Notes: a model not told the origin generated them from the letters alone. Positions 7,681 through 18,324 are shown, counted from the stretch's first letter. The stretch: DNA of 39,720 bases from Caldilineaceae bacterium (GCA_022824685.1 JAJDZJ010000038.1:1-39720), one strand, 5' to 3'. A program made the numbers and translations.

Positions 7681-10600
7681 TCAGGACTCTTCTCTCTGCA
7701 GGGCCCGCCATACCCTTTCCGGAGTGAAGGGAATCTGGCGGATGCGGACGCCGGTGGCGTCGAAGATGGCGCTGGCGATGGCAGGGGCCATGCCATCCAT
7801 TGGAATTTCAGCGATTGCCTTTGCGCCGAAGGGGCCGGTCGGTTCGTAGGTCTGGACGAGGACGGTATCGAGTTGCGGCATCTCGTCGGCGGCGAGGATT
7901 CGGTAGTCGCCGAAGCGGTCGATCTGCAGCTTTCCTGTGTGGTCGTAGGGCATTTCTTCGCAGAGTGCGTAGCCGAGGGCCTGGGTCATGCCGCCTTCGA
8001 CCTGGCCGCTGGCGGTTACTGGGTTGATGGCGATGCCGCAGTCGACGGCCATGGCGGCTCTTTCAACGGTCACCTGGCCGGTTTCGGTGTCCACTTCAAG
8101 CGAGACGTACTGGGCGGCAAAGGGAGGCGGGCTGACGTAGCTCATGTGGCTGGCGGTAGCCATGATCTGGTGCTGCTCCTCCTGGTGGATGCTGTGGAGG
8201 GCAACGGTTTCGAGCGGCACGGCCTGGCCATCCGGGGCCACGACCTTCTGCCCTTCGAGCCAGAGCTGATCGGCGTCGGTGCCGTCAAAGAGGTGGGCGG
8301 CGGCGTGACGCCTGATTTGGCGGCTGACATCCTCGGCCGCTTTGAGGACGGCGCCGCCGGAGATGTACGTCGTGCTGCTGGCGTACGCCCCGGTGTCGAA
8401 GGGGGTGAAGTCGGTGTCGCTGCTGTAGATGAGGATCTGCTCCAGGGGAACACCGAGGGCTTCGGCGGCAATCTGGGCCAGGACGGTATCGGAGCCGGTG
8501 CCGAGGTCGGTTGCGCCGACGAGAAGGTTGAAAGAGCCGTCGTCATTGAGCTTGATGCTGGCGGCGCCCATGTCGAGACCGGCGATGCCGGTGCCGTGCA
8601 TGCAGATGGCAAGGCCGATGCCGCGGCGGATGTGGGGGCGATCGGGGGGCGCTTTCCATTCGGGGTCGTTGCGCCGGTCCCAGCCGATCGAGGCGGCGCC
8701 GGTCTCAACACATTCGGCCAGGCCGCTGCTTTCCACCACTTGGGGGAACCCCTCGCGGCCTTCGCCCATCGCCACGGCCATGGGGAGCGACTGCCCCTCT
8801 TTGACCCAGTTGATACGTTTGAATTCGACCGGGTCCATACCGAAGGCGAGGGCCATCTCCTCCATGTGCTGCTCGAGACCAAAGAGGGCCTGGGGCGCGC
8901 CGTAGCCGCGGAATGCGCCGGGCACCGGTTTGTTGGTGTAAACGACATCACAGTCGAAGCGGGCTGCGGGCAGCCAGTAGGTGCTAAGGGCGCGAAAGCC
9001 GGTGACCATCTGAACCGTGAGGCCGTGGGTCCCGTATGCGCCGGTGTCGGCCACGACGCGCACGTCCATGGCGACGAGTTTGCCACTGGCGTCAACGCCG
9101 CTGCGGAAGCGCAGCCGCTGCGGATGGCGGGTTCGGGAGGAGGTGAACTCAAGTTTGCGCGTGTATTCGAACTTGACCGGGCGGCCGGTTTCGATTGTCA
9201 GGTGGGCGCAGAGATCTTCAAGCAGCATTTCCTGCTTGCCGCCGAAGCCGCCGCCGATGCGGGGTTTGACGACGCGGATGCGGCGGACGGGCAGGCCGAG
9301 CAGGGGCGCGACCATGCGACGCACGTGGAAGGGGACCTGCGTGCTGGTGCGGATGACGAGGCGGTCGTCTTCATCCCAGTAGGTGATAACGATATGGGGC
9401 TCGATGCTGGACTGCTGCACCTGGTGCACCCTGTATTCGCTCTCGAAGACGAAGGCGGCAGAGTCGATGGCGTCATCAACGTCGTTGAGGTCGACGCGCA
9501 ATTTGACGGCGATGTTGCCTTTGGCGTCGTGGATCATCTGCGCGTCTTCTTCGTCGTGAATCACGGGCGCGCCGGGCTGCATTGCGTCTTCCGGCGAGAA
9601 CACTGCGGGCAGCTCTTCGTATTCGACTTTGATGCGTTCCAGGGCTTCCTGCACAAGCTCCGGTGTCTCGGCCGCGACGGTGGCGACTCTATCCCCGACA
9701 TAGCGCACTTTTGAATCGAGGCACACCTGGTCATACGGGGGCGGCTGGGGATAGCTCTGGCCGCCGCTGGCGTAGATGACGCGGGGCAGGTCGGCGTAGG
9801 TTTGCACGGCGTGGACGCCCGGCAGAGCGAGCGCCGCCGAGGTATCGATGGAGAGGATGCGGGCGTGGGCCACGGGGCTGGTCAGGAGGCCGCCGTAGAG
9901 CATGCCGGGCATTTCAACATCGTCTGTAAAGACGGGGCGGCCCTTTGCCAGTTTGACGGCATCGACCTTTGGCTCCGCCTTGTTGACGACCTGTGTCTGG
10001 GGCGGCGCGACGGTCACGGGGACGCTACGGGTCTGGGTCTGCGTGTCGGGCCCGTCGCCGCGCCAGCCGTCCGGGGGCAGTTCGTCGGGCGTGGGCCATT
10101 CGCCGGTCGCGGGTGCGTCGCCCACGTCGATTTCAAGCGGCGGCGGGGTCTTGCCCTGCAGCTGGGCCGCGGTTCTCAGGACTGCCTGGACAGGTTTGAG
10201 GTAGCCGGTGCAGCGGCAGAGGACGCCTGCGATGGCGGCGCGGACGGCGGCTTCGCTGGGTTGGGGATCTTTGTCGAGCAGATGTTGGGCGGCGAGCATC
10301 TGGGCCGGCGTGCAGTAGCCGCACTGAATGGCGCCGCATTCGATGAACTGCTGCTGGAGAGCGGAAAGGCGCGGGGACAGGGCCTCTTTCCGGCTTCTGG
10401 TTGCGCTCTCTTCGCCCTCTTCTTCCAGCCCTTCCAGGCTGATGATGGATGCGCCGTCGGCCTGGGCGGCCAGGATCAGCCCGCAATTGACGAGACGATA
10501 GCTGGTTGGGTCTTCCGGTGTCCGCGTAAAGAGGATTGCGTCGGCGCCGCTTTCGCCGGTTTCGTCGGCGTGCTTGACGCTGTAGATGCGCAGACGCCGC

Positions 10601-10683
10601 AGGGTAGTACGCAGCAGCTCTCCTGGGTGGATGTCGATGTGGTGCAGGGATCCGTTGATGGTGAGCGTAATCGGTGATTGCAT
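7681..10683 (-). CDS. Molybdenum hydroxylase: fused [2Fe-2S] and molybdopterin subunits
   Basis: A 1000-residue xanthine dehydrogenase/aldehyde oxidase family protein that joins the small Fe-S subunit (about 1-175) to the large molybdopterin subunit (about 240-1000). The second [2Fe-2S] site is intact: QCGYC (C121, C124) and CRC (C156, C158). The first, plant-ferredoxin-like site is not: where relatives have C-x4-C-x2-C the sequence reads HADETGESGADA, leaving only C67. The molybdopterin part shows GGGFGGKQE (477-485), GAFRGYG (589-595) and a C-terminal GAKAIAE with the expected catalytic Glu at 959. The AYxCSFR loop of form I CO dehydrogenase is absent, so this is not CoxL. It follows the FAD subunit by 48 bp and the two should form one complex. 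The start has no clear Shine-Dalgarno. The substrate is unknown; loss of the proximal cluster ligands may alter electron flow. Confidence 0.9.
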   Translation of the reverse strand: MQSPITLTINGSLHHIDIHPGELLRTTLRRLRIYSVKHADETGESGADAILFTRTPEDPTSYRLVNCGLILAAQADGASIISLEGLEEEGEESATRSRKEALSPRLSALQQQFIECGAIQCGYCTPAQMLAAQHLLDKDPQPSEAAVRAAIAGVLCRCTGYLKPVQAVLRTAAQLQGKTPPPLEIDVGDAPATGEWPTPDELPPDGWRGDGPDTQTQTRSVPVTVAPPQTQVVNKAEPKVDAVKLAKGRPVFTDDVEMPGMLYGGLLTSPVAHARILSIDTSAALALPGVHAVQTYADLPRVIYASGGQSYPQPPPYDQVCLDSKVRYVGDRVATVAAETPELVQEALERIKVEYEELPAVFSPEDAMQPGAPVIHDEEDAQMIHDAKGNIAVKLRVDLNDVDDAIDSAAFVFESEYRVHQVQQSSIEPHIVITYWDEDDRLVIRTSTQVPFHVRRMVAPLLGLPVRRIRVVKPRIGGGFGGKQEMLLEDLCAHLTIETGRPVKFEYTRKLEFTSSRTRHPQRLRFRSGVDASGKLVAMDVRVVADTGAYGTHGLTVQMVTGFRALSTYWLPAARFDCDVVYTNKPVPGAFRGYGAPQALFGLEQHMEEMALAFGMDPVEFKRINWVKEGQSLPMAVAMGEGREGFPQVVESSGLAECVETGAASIGWDRRNDPEWKAPPDRPHIRRGIGLAICMHGTGIAGLDMGAASIKLNDDGSFNLLVGATDLGTGSDTVLAQIAAEALGVPLEQILIYSSDTDFTPFDTGAYASSTTYISGGAVLKAAEDVSRQIRRHAAAHLFDGTDADQLWLEGQKVVAPDGQAVPLETVALHSIHQEEQHQIMATASHMSYVSPPPFAAQYVSLEVDTETGQVTVERAAMAVDCGIAINPVTASGQVEGGMTQALGYALCEEMPYDHTGKLQIDRFGDYRILAADEMPQLDTVLVQTYEPTGPFGAKAIAEIPMDGMAPAIASAIFDATGVRIRQIPFTPERVWRALQREES

Positions 10684-10731
10684 ATTCGGGTTGCTATTGG
10701 GTGGATGGATCGAATTAGGAGGCGCCCGCGG

Positions 10732-11547
10732 TTAAAGGTGGGTCGCGGCGGCGGCACGGGCGCGTCGAACGACGACATCGACCATGGCCAGCCTGTATTC
10801 CGCGCTGCCCTTGAAGTCTCCTTCGGGAATGTGCGGGCCGCCTGCCAAGCGGGGATGGGGACCCAGGCCGCAGAGGGCTACACTCGCGGAGGCGTTGTTC
10901 CCGCCGCCATCGGCAGGTTCAGGTCGGGACGACTTGCCGTCTGCGCGGATGACAGCGACGGCGGCGACGATACACCGGTCCATGGGTGTGCGGGCGATGC
11001 GGGCATGGCCGGCGGCGGCTTGACCGAGAGGCAGTCGGATCCCGGTGATGAGGCTGGGGGCTTGGGACGGCGCCTGCCGGGCGTCGGTGAACTCTTGCAG
11101 GGGGCTGCTCGTTTCAAGTCCACTCGGGTCGACAGTCATGACCGAGGCATTCAGCGCCAGCAGGGCGGCGTATGTCTCGCTGTCGGGCTCGGCGATGGCA
11201 ACGAGGCCACCGACGGTGGCGGCGTTGCGCAGGTTCAGGGGGCCTTCGTAACGTGCCGTGTCGGGCAGGATCCCGCCGGCCAGCTCTGCGGACAGGGGAT
11301 GCTGGATCAGGTCGGTAATGGTCGTCATTGCGCCGACGTGCAGATAGGCGCCGTCTTGCTCGATGAATGAGAGGCCCAGCCCCGCGAGGTCGACAACGCC
11401 CTCGATGTCGCGGCGCTGCCTGGTTTCCAGCGCGCCGACGAGGTAGGCGCCGCCGGCAAGGGGCACGCGGCGGGAGGCAGAGTCTGACAGGAGTTCGAAC
11501 GCTTGCGCCAGCGATGTTGGTTTGTGATATTCCGCGAGTATCGCCAT
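10732..11547 (-). CDS. FAD-binding subunit of molybdenum hydroxylase (CoxM/XdhB-like)
   Basis: A 271-residue protein of the xanthine dehydrogenase FAD-subunit family, which carries electrons from the Fe-S clusters to the final acceptor. Recognisable features are the N-terminal Y-x-P-TSLAQAFELL start, PLAGGAYLVGALE (about 31-43, aligning with the usual AGGTDLL FAD loop) and LRNAATVGGLVAIAEPDSE (about 107-125, aligning with the TIGGN loop but lacking that Asn). Both FAD loops are divergent. The start at 11547 (MAILAEYHKP) is chosen by family alignment; the frame stays open upstream but that part reads as noise. It is first in a two-gene unit with the fused Fe-S/Mo subunit, 48 bp away. Confidence 0.85.
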   Translation of the reverse strand: MAILAEYHKPTSLAQAFELLSDSASRRVPLAGGAYLVGALETRQRRDIEGVVDLAGLGLSFIEQDGAYLHVGAMTTITDLIQHPLSAELAGGILPDTARYEGPLNLRNAATVGGLVAIAEPDSETYAALLALNASVMTVDPSGLETSSPLQEFTDARQAPSQAPSLITGIRLPLGQAAAGHARIARTPMDRCIVAAVAVIRADGKSSRPEPADGGGNNASASVALCGLGPHPRLAGGPHIPEGDFKGSAEYRLAMVDVVVRRARAAAATHL

Positions 11548-11606
11548 AGTGGTTATGCAGTCTTTGGATTGAAGCGATGCAGGCCTCATCGTGCCTGCAG
11601 GAGGCG

Positions 11607-12233
11607 CTATGCGCCTGGCGGCGGTTCCGGCGCGAGGTCCAGTTCCTGCAGGAGGCCGACGAGACTGAAGTTCATTGCCAGGACCACGGCCGCCGGGGTG
11701 AGCAGGAAGATGGGCAGGACGGTGACAAAGCTGACGACGAGCAGCAGGACCTGGAAGAGGAACATGAGAAAGGTGTAGAGTGGGTGGCGCAGCGCAAGTA
11801 TAAAAGCGTTGCGCAGGACCATCTTGATGCTCATTTCGTCCTGTTGCCAGAGCAGAGGAAAGAAGTACTGGCCTGCCATGAGGACAATGATCAGGATCCA
11901 GACCCATACGATGCTGATAATCTGTGCCCAGCTGGCGGTGCTGGAGCCGTAGAAGCGGATGTTGATTGCGACGCCGCCTATCATCAGGAGGTTTATGCCA
12001 AGGAGCAGCCAGCTTTTGCCGATCGTCGCCTTCGCGCCATCCCAAAAGAACGCGCTCTCCACGCGCCGGTAATTGGCGACGCGGTTGGCGGCACTGTGGA
12101 TGCCCGACGTGACCGGGCCCGCGGGCAACACCAGGAAGATCCCGATCCACCAGAGTACGCTGAGCCAGACCCACAGGAGCAGGTCTTCGTAGAGCGCCTT
12201 GATGGTGCGCCACATGACTGTAAATGCTTTCAT
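11607..12233 (-). CDS. DUF624/YesL-like integral membrane protein
   Basis: A 208-residue membrane protein with about five hydrophobic segments: LLLWVWLSVLWWIGIFLVL (near 18-36), WLLLGINLLMIGGVAI, IISIVWVWILIIVLMAGQYFF, LYTFLMFLFQVLLLVVSFV and a final ILLTPAAVVLAM-type helix. Its size, the opening W-x-S-x-L-W-W helix followed by a PAGPVT turn and a short amphipathic stretch, resemble the DUF624 (YesL) family, whose function is unknown. The start at 12233 is preceded by tagga at good spacing; an upstream in-frame ATG at 12371 would add an implausible cysteine- and arginine-rich leader. It is divergent from metG and lies 59 bp upstream of the FAD-subunit gene, so it may head that operon. Confidence 0.65.
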   Translation of the reverse strand: MKAFTVMWRTIKALYEDLLLWVWLSVLWWIGIFLVLPAGPVTSGIHSAANRVANYRRVESAFFWDGAKATIGKSWLLLGINLLMIGGVAINIRFYGSSTASWAQIISIVWVWILIIVLMAGQYFFPLLWQQDEMSIKMVLRNAFILALRHPLYTFLMFLFQVLLLVVSFVTVLPIFLLTPAAVVLAMNFSLVGLLQELDLAPEPPPGA

Positions 12234-12320
12234 TTTGATCCTACTGGCTGCATGGCTACGACCCCGCGCAGGGCTTGCGTCAAGGAGACGTCTGTCCGGC
12301 GCCGGGGTCTCTTTGCCCCC

Positions 12321-12326
12321 ATTATA
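12321..12326 (-). promoter_or_regulatory. -10 element for the DUF624-like gene
   Basis: On the minus strand the sequence is a perfect TATAAT, 87 bases upstream of the start at 12233. No good -35 is seen 16-18 bases upstream (best hexamer ccaaca), so the promoter may need an activator. It faces away from the metG promoter. Confidence 0.45.
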
Positions 12327-12371
12327 GCAGCAGCAAGCCGGATTGTTGGAATCGAATACGTGCGGGACCAT

Positions 12372-12406
12372 GGCCGTCTTGACGGCCGAAGCCGGTGTTG
12401 GCCGTC
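12372..12406. promoter_or_regulatory. Three-half-site inverted repeat between divergent promoters
   Basis: GGCCGTC (12372-12378), GACGGCC (12381-12387) and GGCCGTC (12400-12406) form two overlapping inverted repeats: one with a 2-base centre and one with 8-bp arms (tgacggcc / ggccgtca) around 12 bases. The array sits between the leftward -10 (12321) and the rightward -35 (12460), the position expected for an operator shared by metG and the DUF624-like gene. No cognate regulator is in the window. Confidence 0.45.
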
Positions 12407-12459
12407 AGAATTTGGAGCACGAAGCGGCGCGGCATACGGGAGCGGGAGGGGGGAAGCTT

Positions 12460-12489
12460 TTGCCACGAACGAAATGGGACAGATATAAT
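12460..12489 (+). promoter_or_regulatory. Sigma-70-type promoter of metG
   Basis: ttgcca (12460-12465, 5/6 of consensus) and a perfect tataat (12484-12489) are 18 bases apart. The predicted start is near 12496, which leaves a leader of about 270 bases before the metG ATG. This is the best promoter I found in the window. Confidence 0.7.
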
Positions 12490-12495
12490 GACTCG

Positions 12496-12765
12496 GAAGA
12501 TTAGGCTAGGGGTTCCGGAGGTATTTTCGAGTTTCGGGCGGACAGCCTCCTGGCTGCGGGGACGCAGGAGACAGTTGTACAGGCCGCCAGGCTTAGTTTG
12601 CGGGCAAAGTCCCGAGGCGCGGCATTAGGGTCAGAACACCGGCGCGCGGCAAGCCGGTTGCCACGAACTGGATGGCAGCTGGCGGGACGGTTGAGCCCTA
12701 GTCCATTCAGGGGAAGGACGCTTGAATGGAACGGTGTCCACCCCAATTCAAGTGGAGGATGACCG
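12496..12765 (+). ncRNA. Structured metG leader RNA, possible T-box-like or other riboswitch
   Basis: The 270-base leader shows nested perfect helices. An outer stem of 12504-12511 with 12696-12703 (6 Watson-Crick pairs plus G-U and G-C) encloses several hairpins: 12537-12541/12584-12588, CTGCG-GGGA-CGCAG at 12554-12567 with a GNRA tetraloop, 12601-12604/12611-12614, and accggc/gccggt at 12638-12658. Next to the start, cttgaat/attcaag (12721-12727/12746-12752) forms a hairpin whose loop side carries tggaacggtg, two mismatches from the T-box TGGNACCGCG. An alternative helix, 12737-12741 with 12752-12756, would cover the ggagg Shine-Dalgarno (12754-12758). Control of an aminoacyl-tRNA synthetase gene fits a translational T-box, but I cannot identify the specifier loop or the AG bulge, so the class is open. 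Confidence 0.4.
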
Positions 12766-14589
<1,824 letters not shown>

Positions 14590-14595
14590 TAATCC

Positions 14596-16197
14596 GTGAA
14601 GGGGCAAGTGCTCAGAAGCAACAGTCTAGCCACATACGCGTTGGTCCTGATTTTGGCTGTTTATGCTGCCTTGGGCGCGCTCTTCGCCGTCACCACTCCG
14701 GCCTGGCAGAATCCGGACGAACCGGCTCACTACAATTACATTGCCCATCTTGCGACTGAGCGGCGGTTCCCTGCGCTGCAGATGGGCGACTATGACGAAG
14801 CGTATCTTCAGCGGCTGAAGGCGGAGAAGTTTCCGCCGGCGCTTTCGGTTGAGCCAGTCCGATACGAGTCACATCAACCTCCACTCTACTATCTGATTGC
14901 GGTCCCGTTTTTCTGGCTGGGCCAGGGCGGTCTGCTTGCGCTGCGGCTGTTTGGCGTTGCGGTGGGCGCGGGCGTCGTGATGCTGATCTATCTATGCGCG
15001 AGGACGGTCGCGCCGAGGTCACCTCATATCGCGCTGGGGGCGGCCGCATTTGCCGCGTTTCTGCCGATGCACACGGCGCTGACGGCGTCGGTCAATAATG
15101 ACGCCCTTGCGGAACTGCTGATTGCCGCGACTGTACTGCTCCTATTGCGCTGGCAGCGGATGGTGGCGGAGGGCGGGTCGATGGAGAGGCCCTTAACCAT
15201 GGCGTCGATCGGGATCCTGATCGGGCTGGGTTTCCTCACGAAAGCAACCGCGTACATTCTTCTTCCTGTGTCGATAGCGGTCGTTGCCCTGAACGCTTTT
15301 CGGCCCGTGGATGCCGAGGGAGGAGGGATCAGAAGGCAAATTGGCCGGTTTGGGCTGCTCGTTGCGCCTGCCCTGATACTGGGACTGCCGTGGTGGATGC
15401 GGAACAGTTTGCTATACGGAAACCTGGATATTCTTGGGCTTCGCCGGCACGATGCGGTGGTGACCGGTCAGCCGACTGCGGCGGGCTGGATTGCCGAGAA
15501 CGGTTGGGGGGCCTACTGGGAGCGGGCCTGGACGTTTACGGCCAAGAGCTTCTGGGGCGTATTCGGATGGATGGGCGTTTTCATGGATGCCCGCATCTAC
15601 ACTTTTCTGCTGATCTTGTCGGCGATGGCGGCGCTGGGCCTTCTGTTCGGGATCTTGAGGCGGACGGCCAGAGGCGGCATAGAGTGGCGCGTGATAATCT
15701 CTTCTCCTTGGATGACTCTGATCCTGTTGTGGCTGGCGACATTCGCTGCCTACGGCTGGTACAATCTTGGATTTATTCAGCACCAGGGTCGCTATCTTTT
15801 TCCGGCGCTGCCGGCGTGGAGTCTGTTCTTCGCGCTTGGGTGGTGGATCGTGTTGGAGAGGCGCGCCTGTCTCTTCGCAGGCGGAATCCTTCTGGTGGCA
15901 TCGTCGGGCTATTTGCTCCTGGTAACGCTGTTGGGCAACGAAGCGGACCGGTGGACCCTGCTGCTGCTGGGCGCTTCGGGGGTGGGCCTGCTGCTGTACG
16001 GGCTGTTCTCCCATCGGGTTGAAAGGATCTTCAGCGGAAGAGGAAAGGGGGAGGAGGCTGGCGGCTTCGGTCCGGTTTCGAATCTACGGAGAGAAGGTGT
16101 TTTGCATCCGATCTTGTATGCGGGTCTGTTTCTGGCACTGGCAGCTATGGACATCGCCATTCCATTCCTGTATATTGTCCCTCAGTTGCGGTCTTGA
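14596..16197 (+). CDS. DUF2142-like polytopic membrane protein, possible lipid-linked glycosyltransferase
   Basis: A 533-residue protein with about eleven to twelve predicted membrane helices. After the first helix comes TPAWQNPDEPAHYNYIAHLA (about 34-53); the acidic DE in the first outer loop is typical of GT-C-fold proteins (DUF2142 and ArnT/PMT relatives), where it takes part in polyprenyl-phosphate sugar transfer. QPPLYYL (about 93-99) and NNDALAEL (about 167-174) are further family-type loops. The likely start is GTG at 14596, 6 bp after metG; its Shine-Dalgarno is weak (gagg about 13 bases upstream), so coupling to metG is plausible. It may modify cell-surface glycans, which would link it loosely to the glycan cluster beyond 19183. 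Donor and acceptor are unknown. Confidence 0.75.
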   Translation: MKGQVLRSNSLATYALVLILAVYAALGALFAVTTPAWQNPDEPAHYNYIAHLATERRFPALQMGDYDEAYLQRLKAEKFPPALSVEPVRYESHQPPLYYLIAVPFFWLGQGGLLALRLFGVAVGAGVVMLIYLCARTVAPRSPHIALGAAAFAAFLPMHTALTASVNNDALAELLIAATVLLLLRWQRMVAEGGSMERPLTMASIGILIGLGFLTKATAYILLPVSIAVVALNAFRPVDAEGGGIRRQIGRFGLLVAPALILGLPWWMRNSLLYGNLDILGLRRHDAVVTGQPTAAGWIAENGWGAYWERAWTFTAKSFWGVFGWMGVFMDARIYTFLLILSAMAALGLLFGILRRTARGGIEWRVIISSPWMTLILLWLATFAAYGWYNLGFIQHQGRYLFPALPAWSLFFALGWWIVLERRACLFAGGILLVASSGYLLLVTLLGNEADRWTLLLLGASGVGLLLYGLFSHRVERIFSGRGKGEEAGGFGPVSNLRREGVLHPILYAGLFLALAAMDIAIPFLYIVPQLRS

Positions 16198-16323
16198 CAT
16201 TGAGATTCTATTGAAGGCGAAGCGCGATCGCGCCGCGAGATTGTTGCGACGTGCCGGATGTGAGTGCGGCGAAGTTGCTGTGGCCCGCGCGGTCCACGGC
16301 GTGACTCGAAGGTGAAGGCCAAC

Positions 16324-18285
16324 ATGCATTCGACGGTTCCACTGCCACCAGCCAGACAGATTGCAACCACTCGGGATATCCCCGGCGTCCAAACGACCGG
16401 GGACAGACCCCCAAGCGGCGTCGAGTATATCTTGATATGGGTGTGCGTAATGGTCGTTGCGTGCGCCGGTCTGTTTGTGGGGTGGCAGTTCTGGCACACC
16501 GACCGCATATTCAGCGGCGTGCGTGTGGCCGGCGTCCCGGTTGGAGGGGAAACGCGTGCGTCGGCGCTGCTGCGTTTGCACCGGGAGTTGATTCCGTATC
16601 CGGTGGCGCCTGTTTTTCTCGAACACAGTCCCGTAAACGGGGAAGGAGTTGGATACGCCGGATCTGCGGTCAGGCGGTGGGCACTGGGGGCTGAACTGCT
16701 GGAACCACAGGCGGACCTGGAGGAGGCGGTCAACCTGGCTTATCAGATTGGCCGGCGGGGCGGCATTCTGGATCGGCTCTTCACCCAATGGCAGGCGTTC
16801 AACGGCGGTCAGACTGTGTGGCCTGAAGTGGTCATCAGTGAGGGGGCTGTACGACAGGCGGTGAGCGGCGCGGCTGCGGAGGTACGGCGGCCAAGCCGCC
16901 CGGCAGTCGAGATCGGCGATCTTTCACTGCCGCCGCGGGCGGGACTGGATGTGGATGTGGCGGGCACGGCGCAGCTGGTGATGGCGCAGGTGGCAGACGG
17001 CCGCTCGGGCGCCGTGCCCTTGCAGACGTTCAGCACTGCTGTAGGGCCCCAGGTCTCGTCCTCGGAATCGACAGGCGGGTCCGCCGGCGCCCAGGATACC
17101 GGCTCTGGGGGCGGGCCGGGCATGGCGGCTGGCCTGGTTTTGCCGCCGCCGGTCGTGTTGCAGCATGGGCCGACGGGGATTGCCTTTGCGCTGGATGCGG
17201 CGTTGTTGCAGAGAATCATGCCGAGCGGCGATCCCAATTTTCTGAATGAGGCGGCGTTGCGGCTTGTGGTTGAGAGTTGGTCGAACCAGGTTTCGTTTCC
17301 GCCGCAGGATGCCCGTCTTCGATTTAACGACGCGAACTCGACGCTTTCAGTGCTGGAGGCGAGCCGGCCGGGACAGAGGTTGAACATTGATCTGACGGTC
17401 GAGGCAGTGCGCCAGGCGCTCGCATCCGAGCAGAGGACGGGTCCGCTGCCGATCATCTCGATTCCACCGGCGGTTGACTCCAACCGGCTGAACGAACTGG
17501 GGATACGGGAGCTGATCGCGACCGGCACTACGTATTTCCGCGGCAGCAGCAGCACGCGGGTCTATAACATAGAGGTGGCGGCAGAGAAATTCGTGGGAGC
17601 GGTCACTCCGCCCGGGGGCGTTTTCAGTTTCAATTCGACGGTTGAGGCGGTGAGCGGGGCCAATGGGTTTGAAGATTCGGCCATCATCTGGGGGGACCGG
17701 ACAGCAGTTGGCGTTGGCGGCGGCGTTTGCCAGGTGAGTACGACGGTGTTCCGGGCGGCGCTGGAGGCGGGATTCCCGATGCTTGAGCACCACAACCACG
17801 GCTATGTTGTGAGCTGGTACGGGGATCCCGGTTTTGACGCGACGATTTACACGCCGTATGTGGATTTCAGATTTCTGAATGATACGAAGGCGCATTTGCT
17901 CATTCAACCGGTGGTGGACACGGTCGAAGGCGTTCTTTCCTTCCGCTTTTACGGAACGAAGCCGGACAGGGAGGTCGTAATCGGAGAGGCGGAGTACAAG
18001 GATATCAAGGAGCCGGGTGATCCGATCTACCAGGAAGACGCCACGTTGGAGGCGGGCCAGATCAAGCAGGTAGAGTGGGCCAAGGAGGGCATGACGGCGA
18101 CGGTCATACGCAAGGTTACTGAGAATGGGGCCACGCGCGAGGACAGGATTGTGTCGGTCTACCGGCCTTGGAATGCCATGTTTCTGTACGGGCCGGGAAC
18201 GGTCATACCCGGCGTAACCGACGTGGAGGAGCCAACGCCGACTCCGGAGGAGAACAGCGGAGGCGACGGGGGAGGCGAGAGCTGA
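16324..18285 (+). CDS. VanW family protein with N-terminal membrane anchor
   Basis: A 653-residue surface protein. One membrane segment near residues 35-57 (YILIWVCVMVVACAGLFVGWQFW) is followed by FSGVRVAGVPVGGETRASAL, the usual start of the putative peptidoglycan-binding (YoaR-like) domains. A small disordered S/G-rich stretch lies near 240-270. The VanW domain occupies about 400-550 (TTYFRGSSSTRVYNIEVAA, PPGGVFSFN, GGVCQVSTTVFRAAL, HNHGYVVSWYG). A G5-like region (EPGDPIYQEDATLEAGQIKQVEWAKEGMTATV) and an acidic, proline-rich tail complete it. The biochemical role of VanW is not established; wall association is likely. The start at 16324 has gaagg upstream, and the alternative at 16264 adds a basic leader of poor quality. 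It lies 39 bp before coaX. Confidence 0.88.
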   Translation: MHSTVPLPPARQIATTRDIPGVQTTGDRPPSGVEYILIWVCVMVVACAGLFVGWQFWHTDRIFSGVRVAGVPVGGETRASALLRLHRELIPYPVAPVFLEHSPVNGEGVGYAGSAVRRWALGAELLEPQADLEEAVNLAYQIGRRGGILDRLFTQWQAFNGGQTVWPEVVISEGAVRQAVSGAAAEVRRPSRPAVEIGDLSLPPRAGLDVDVAGTAQLVMAQVADGRSGAVPLQTFSTAVGPQVSSSESTGGSAGAQDTGSGGGPGMAAGLVLPPPVVLQHGPTGIAFALDAALLQRIMPSGDPNFLNEAALRLVVESWSNQVSFPPQDARLRFNDANSTLSVLEASRPGQRLNIDLTVEAVRQALASEQRTGPLPIISIPPAVDSNRLNELGIRELIATGTTYFRGSSSTRVYNIEVAAEKFVGAVTPPGGVFSFNSTVEAVSGANGFEDSAIIWGDRTAVGVGGGVCQVSTTVFRAALEAGFPMLEHHNHGYVVSWYGDPGFDATIYTPYVDFRFLNDTKAHLLIQPVVDTVEGVLSFRFYGTKPDREVVIGEAEYKDIKEPGDPIYQEDATLEAGQIKQVEWAKEGMTATVIRKVTENGATREDRIVSVYRPWNAMFLYGPGTVIPGVTDVEEPTPTPEENSGGDGGGES

Positions 18286-18324
18286 CGGAGATCTCGGATA
18301 GGGTCGCGGCCTTCTCGCAATTTC

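Noticed and set aside
7429..9714. A 761-codon open frame on the plus strand, opposite the molybdenum hydroxylase gene
   Set aside because: It is the mirror of a strongly GC3-biased real gene. Its translation is rich in G, A, D and V with no recognisable motif. The same holds for other long frames opposite the FAD oxidase, DinG, glycosyltransferase and Gfo genes.
7681..11547. Carbon monoxide dehydrogenase (CoxLMS)
   Set aside because: The AYxCSFR active-site loop of form I CoxL is absent (VPGAFRGYG is present instead), and the subunits are fused and ordered differently.
12601..12640. Shared word gggtcagaaca in the metG leader and at 39604-39614
   Set aside because: Eleven matching bases in 40 kb on two strands are expected by chance many times over, and the flanks do not match.
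12625..12680. A SAM-I-like word (ggcaaccggc) in the metG leader, minus strand
   Set aside because: It is on the wrong strand for metG and none of the other SAM-I core segments are present.
12504..12703. Cobalamin-riboswitch-like words on the minus strand (ggtg..., cccgcaaact, ccaggagg)
   Set aside because: The conserved order is incomplete, the gggaagg block is missing, and the segment lies upstream of the minus-strand -10 at 12321, so it would not be transcribed with the DUF624-like gene.
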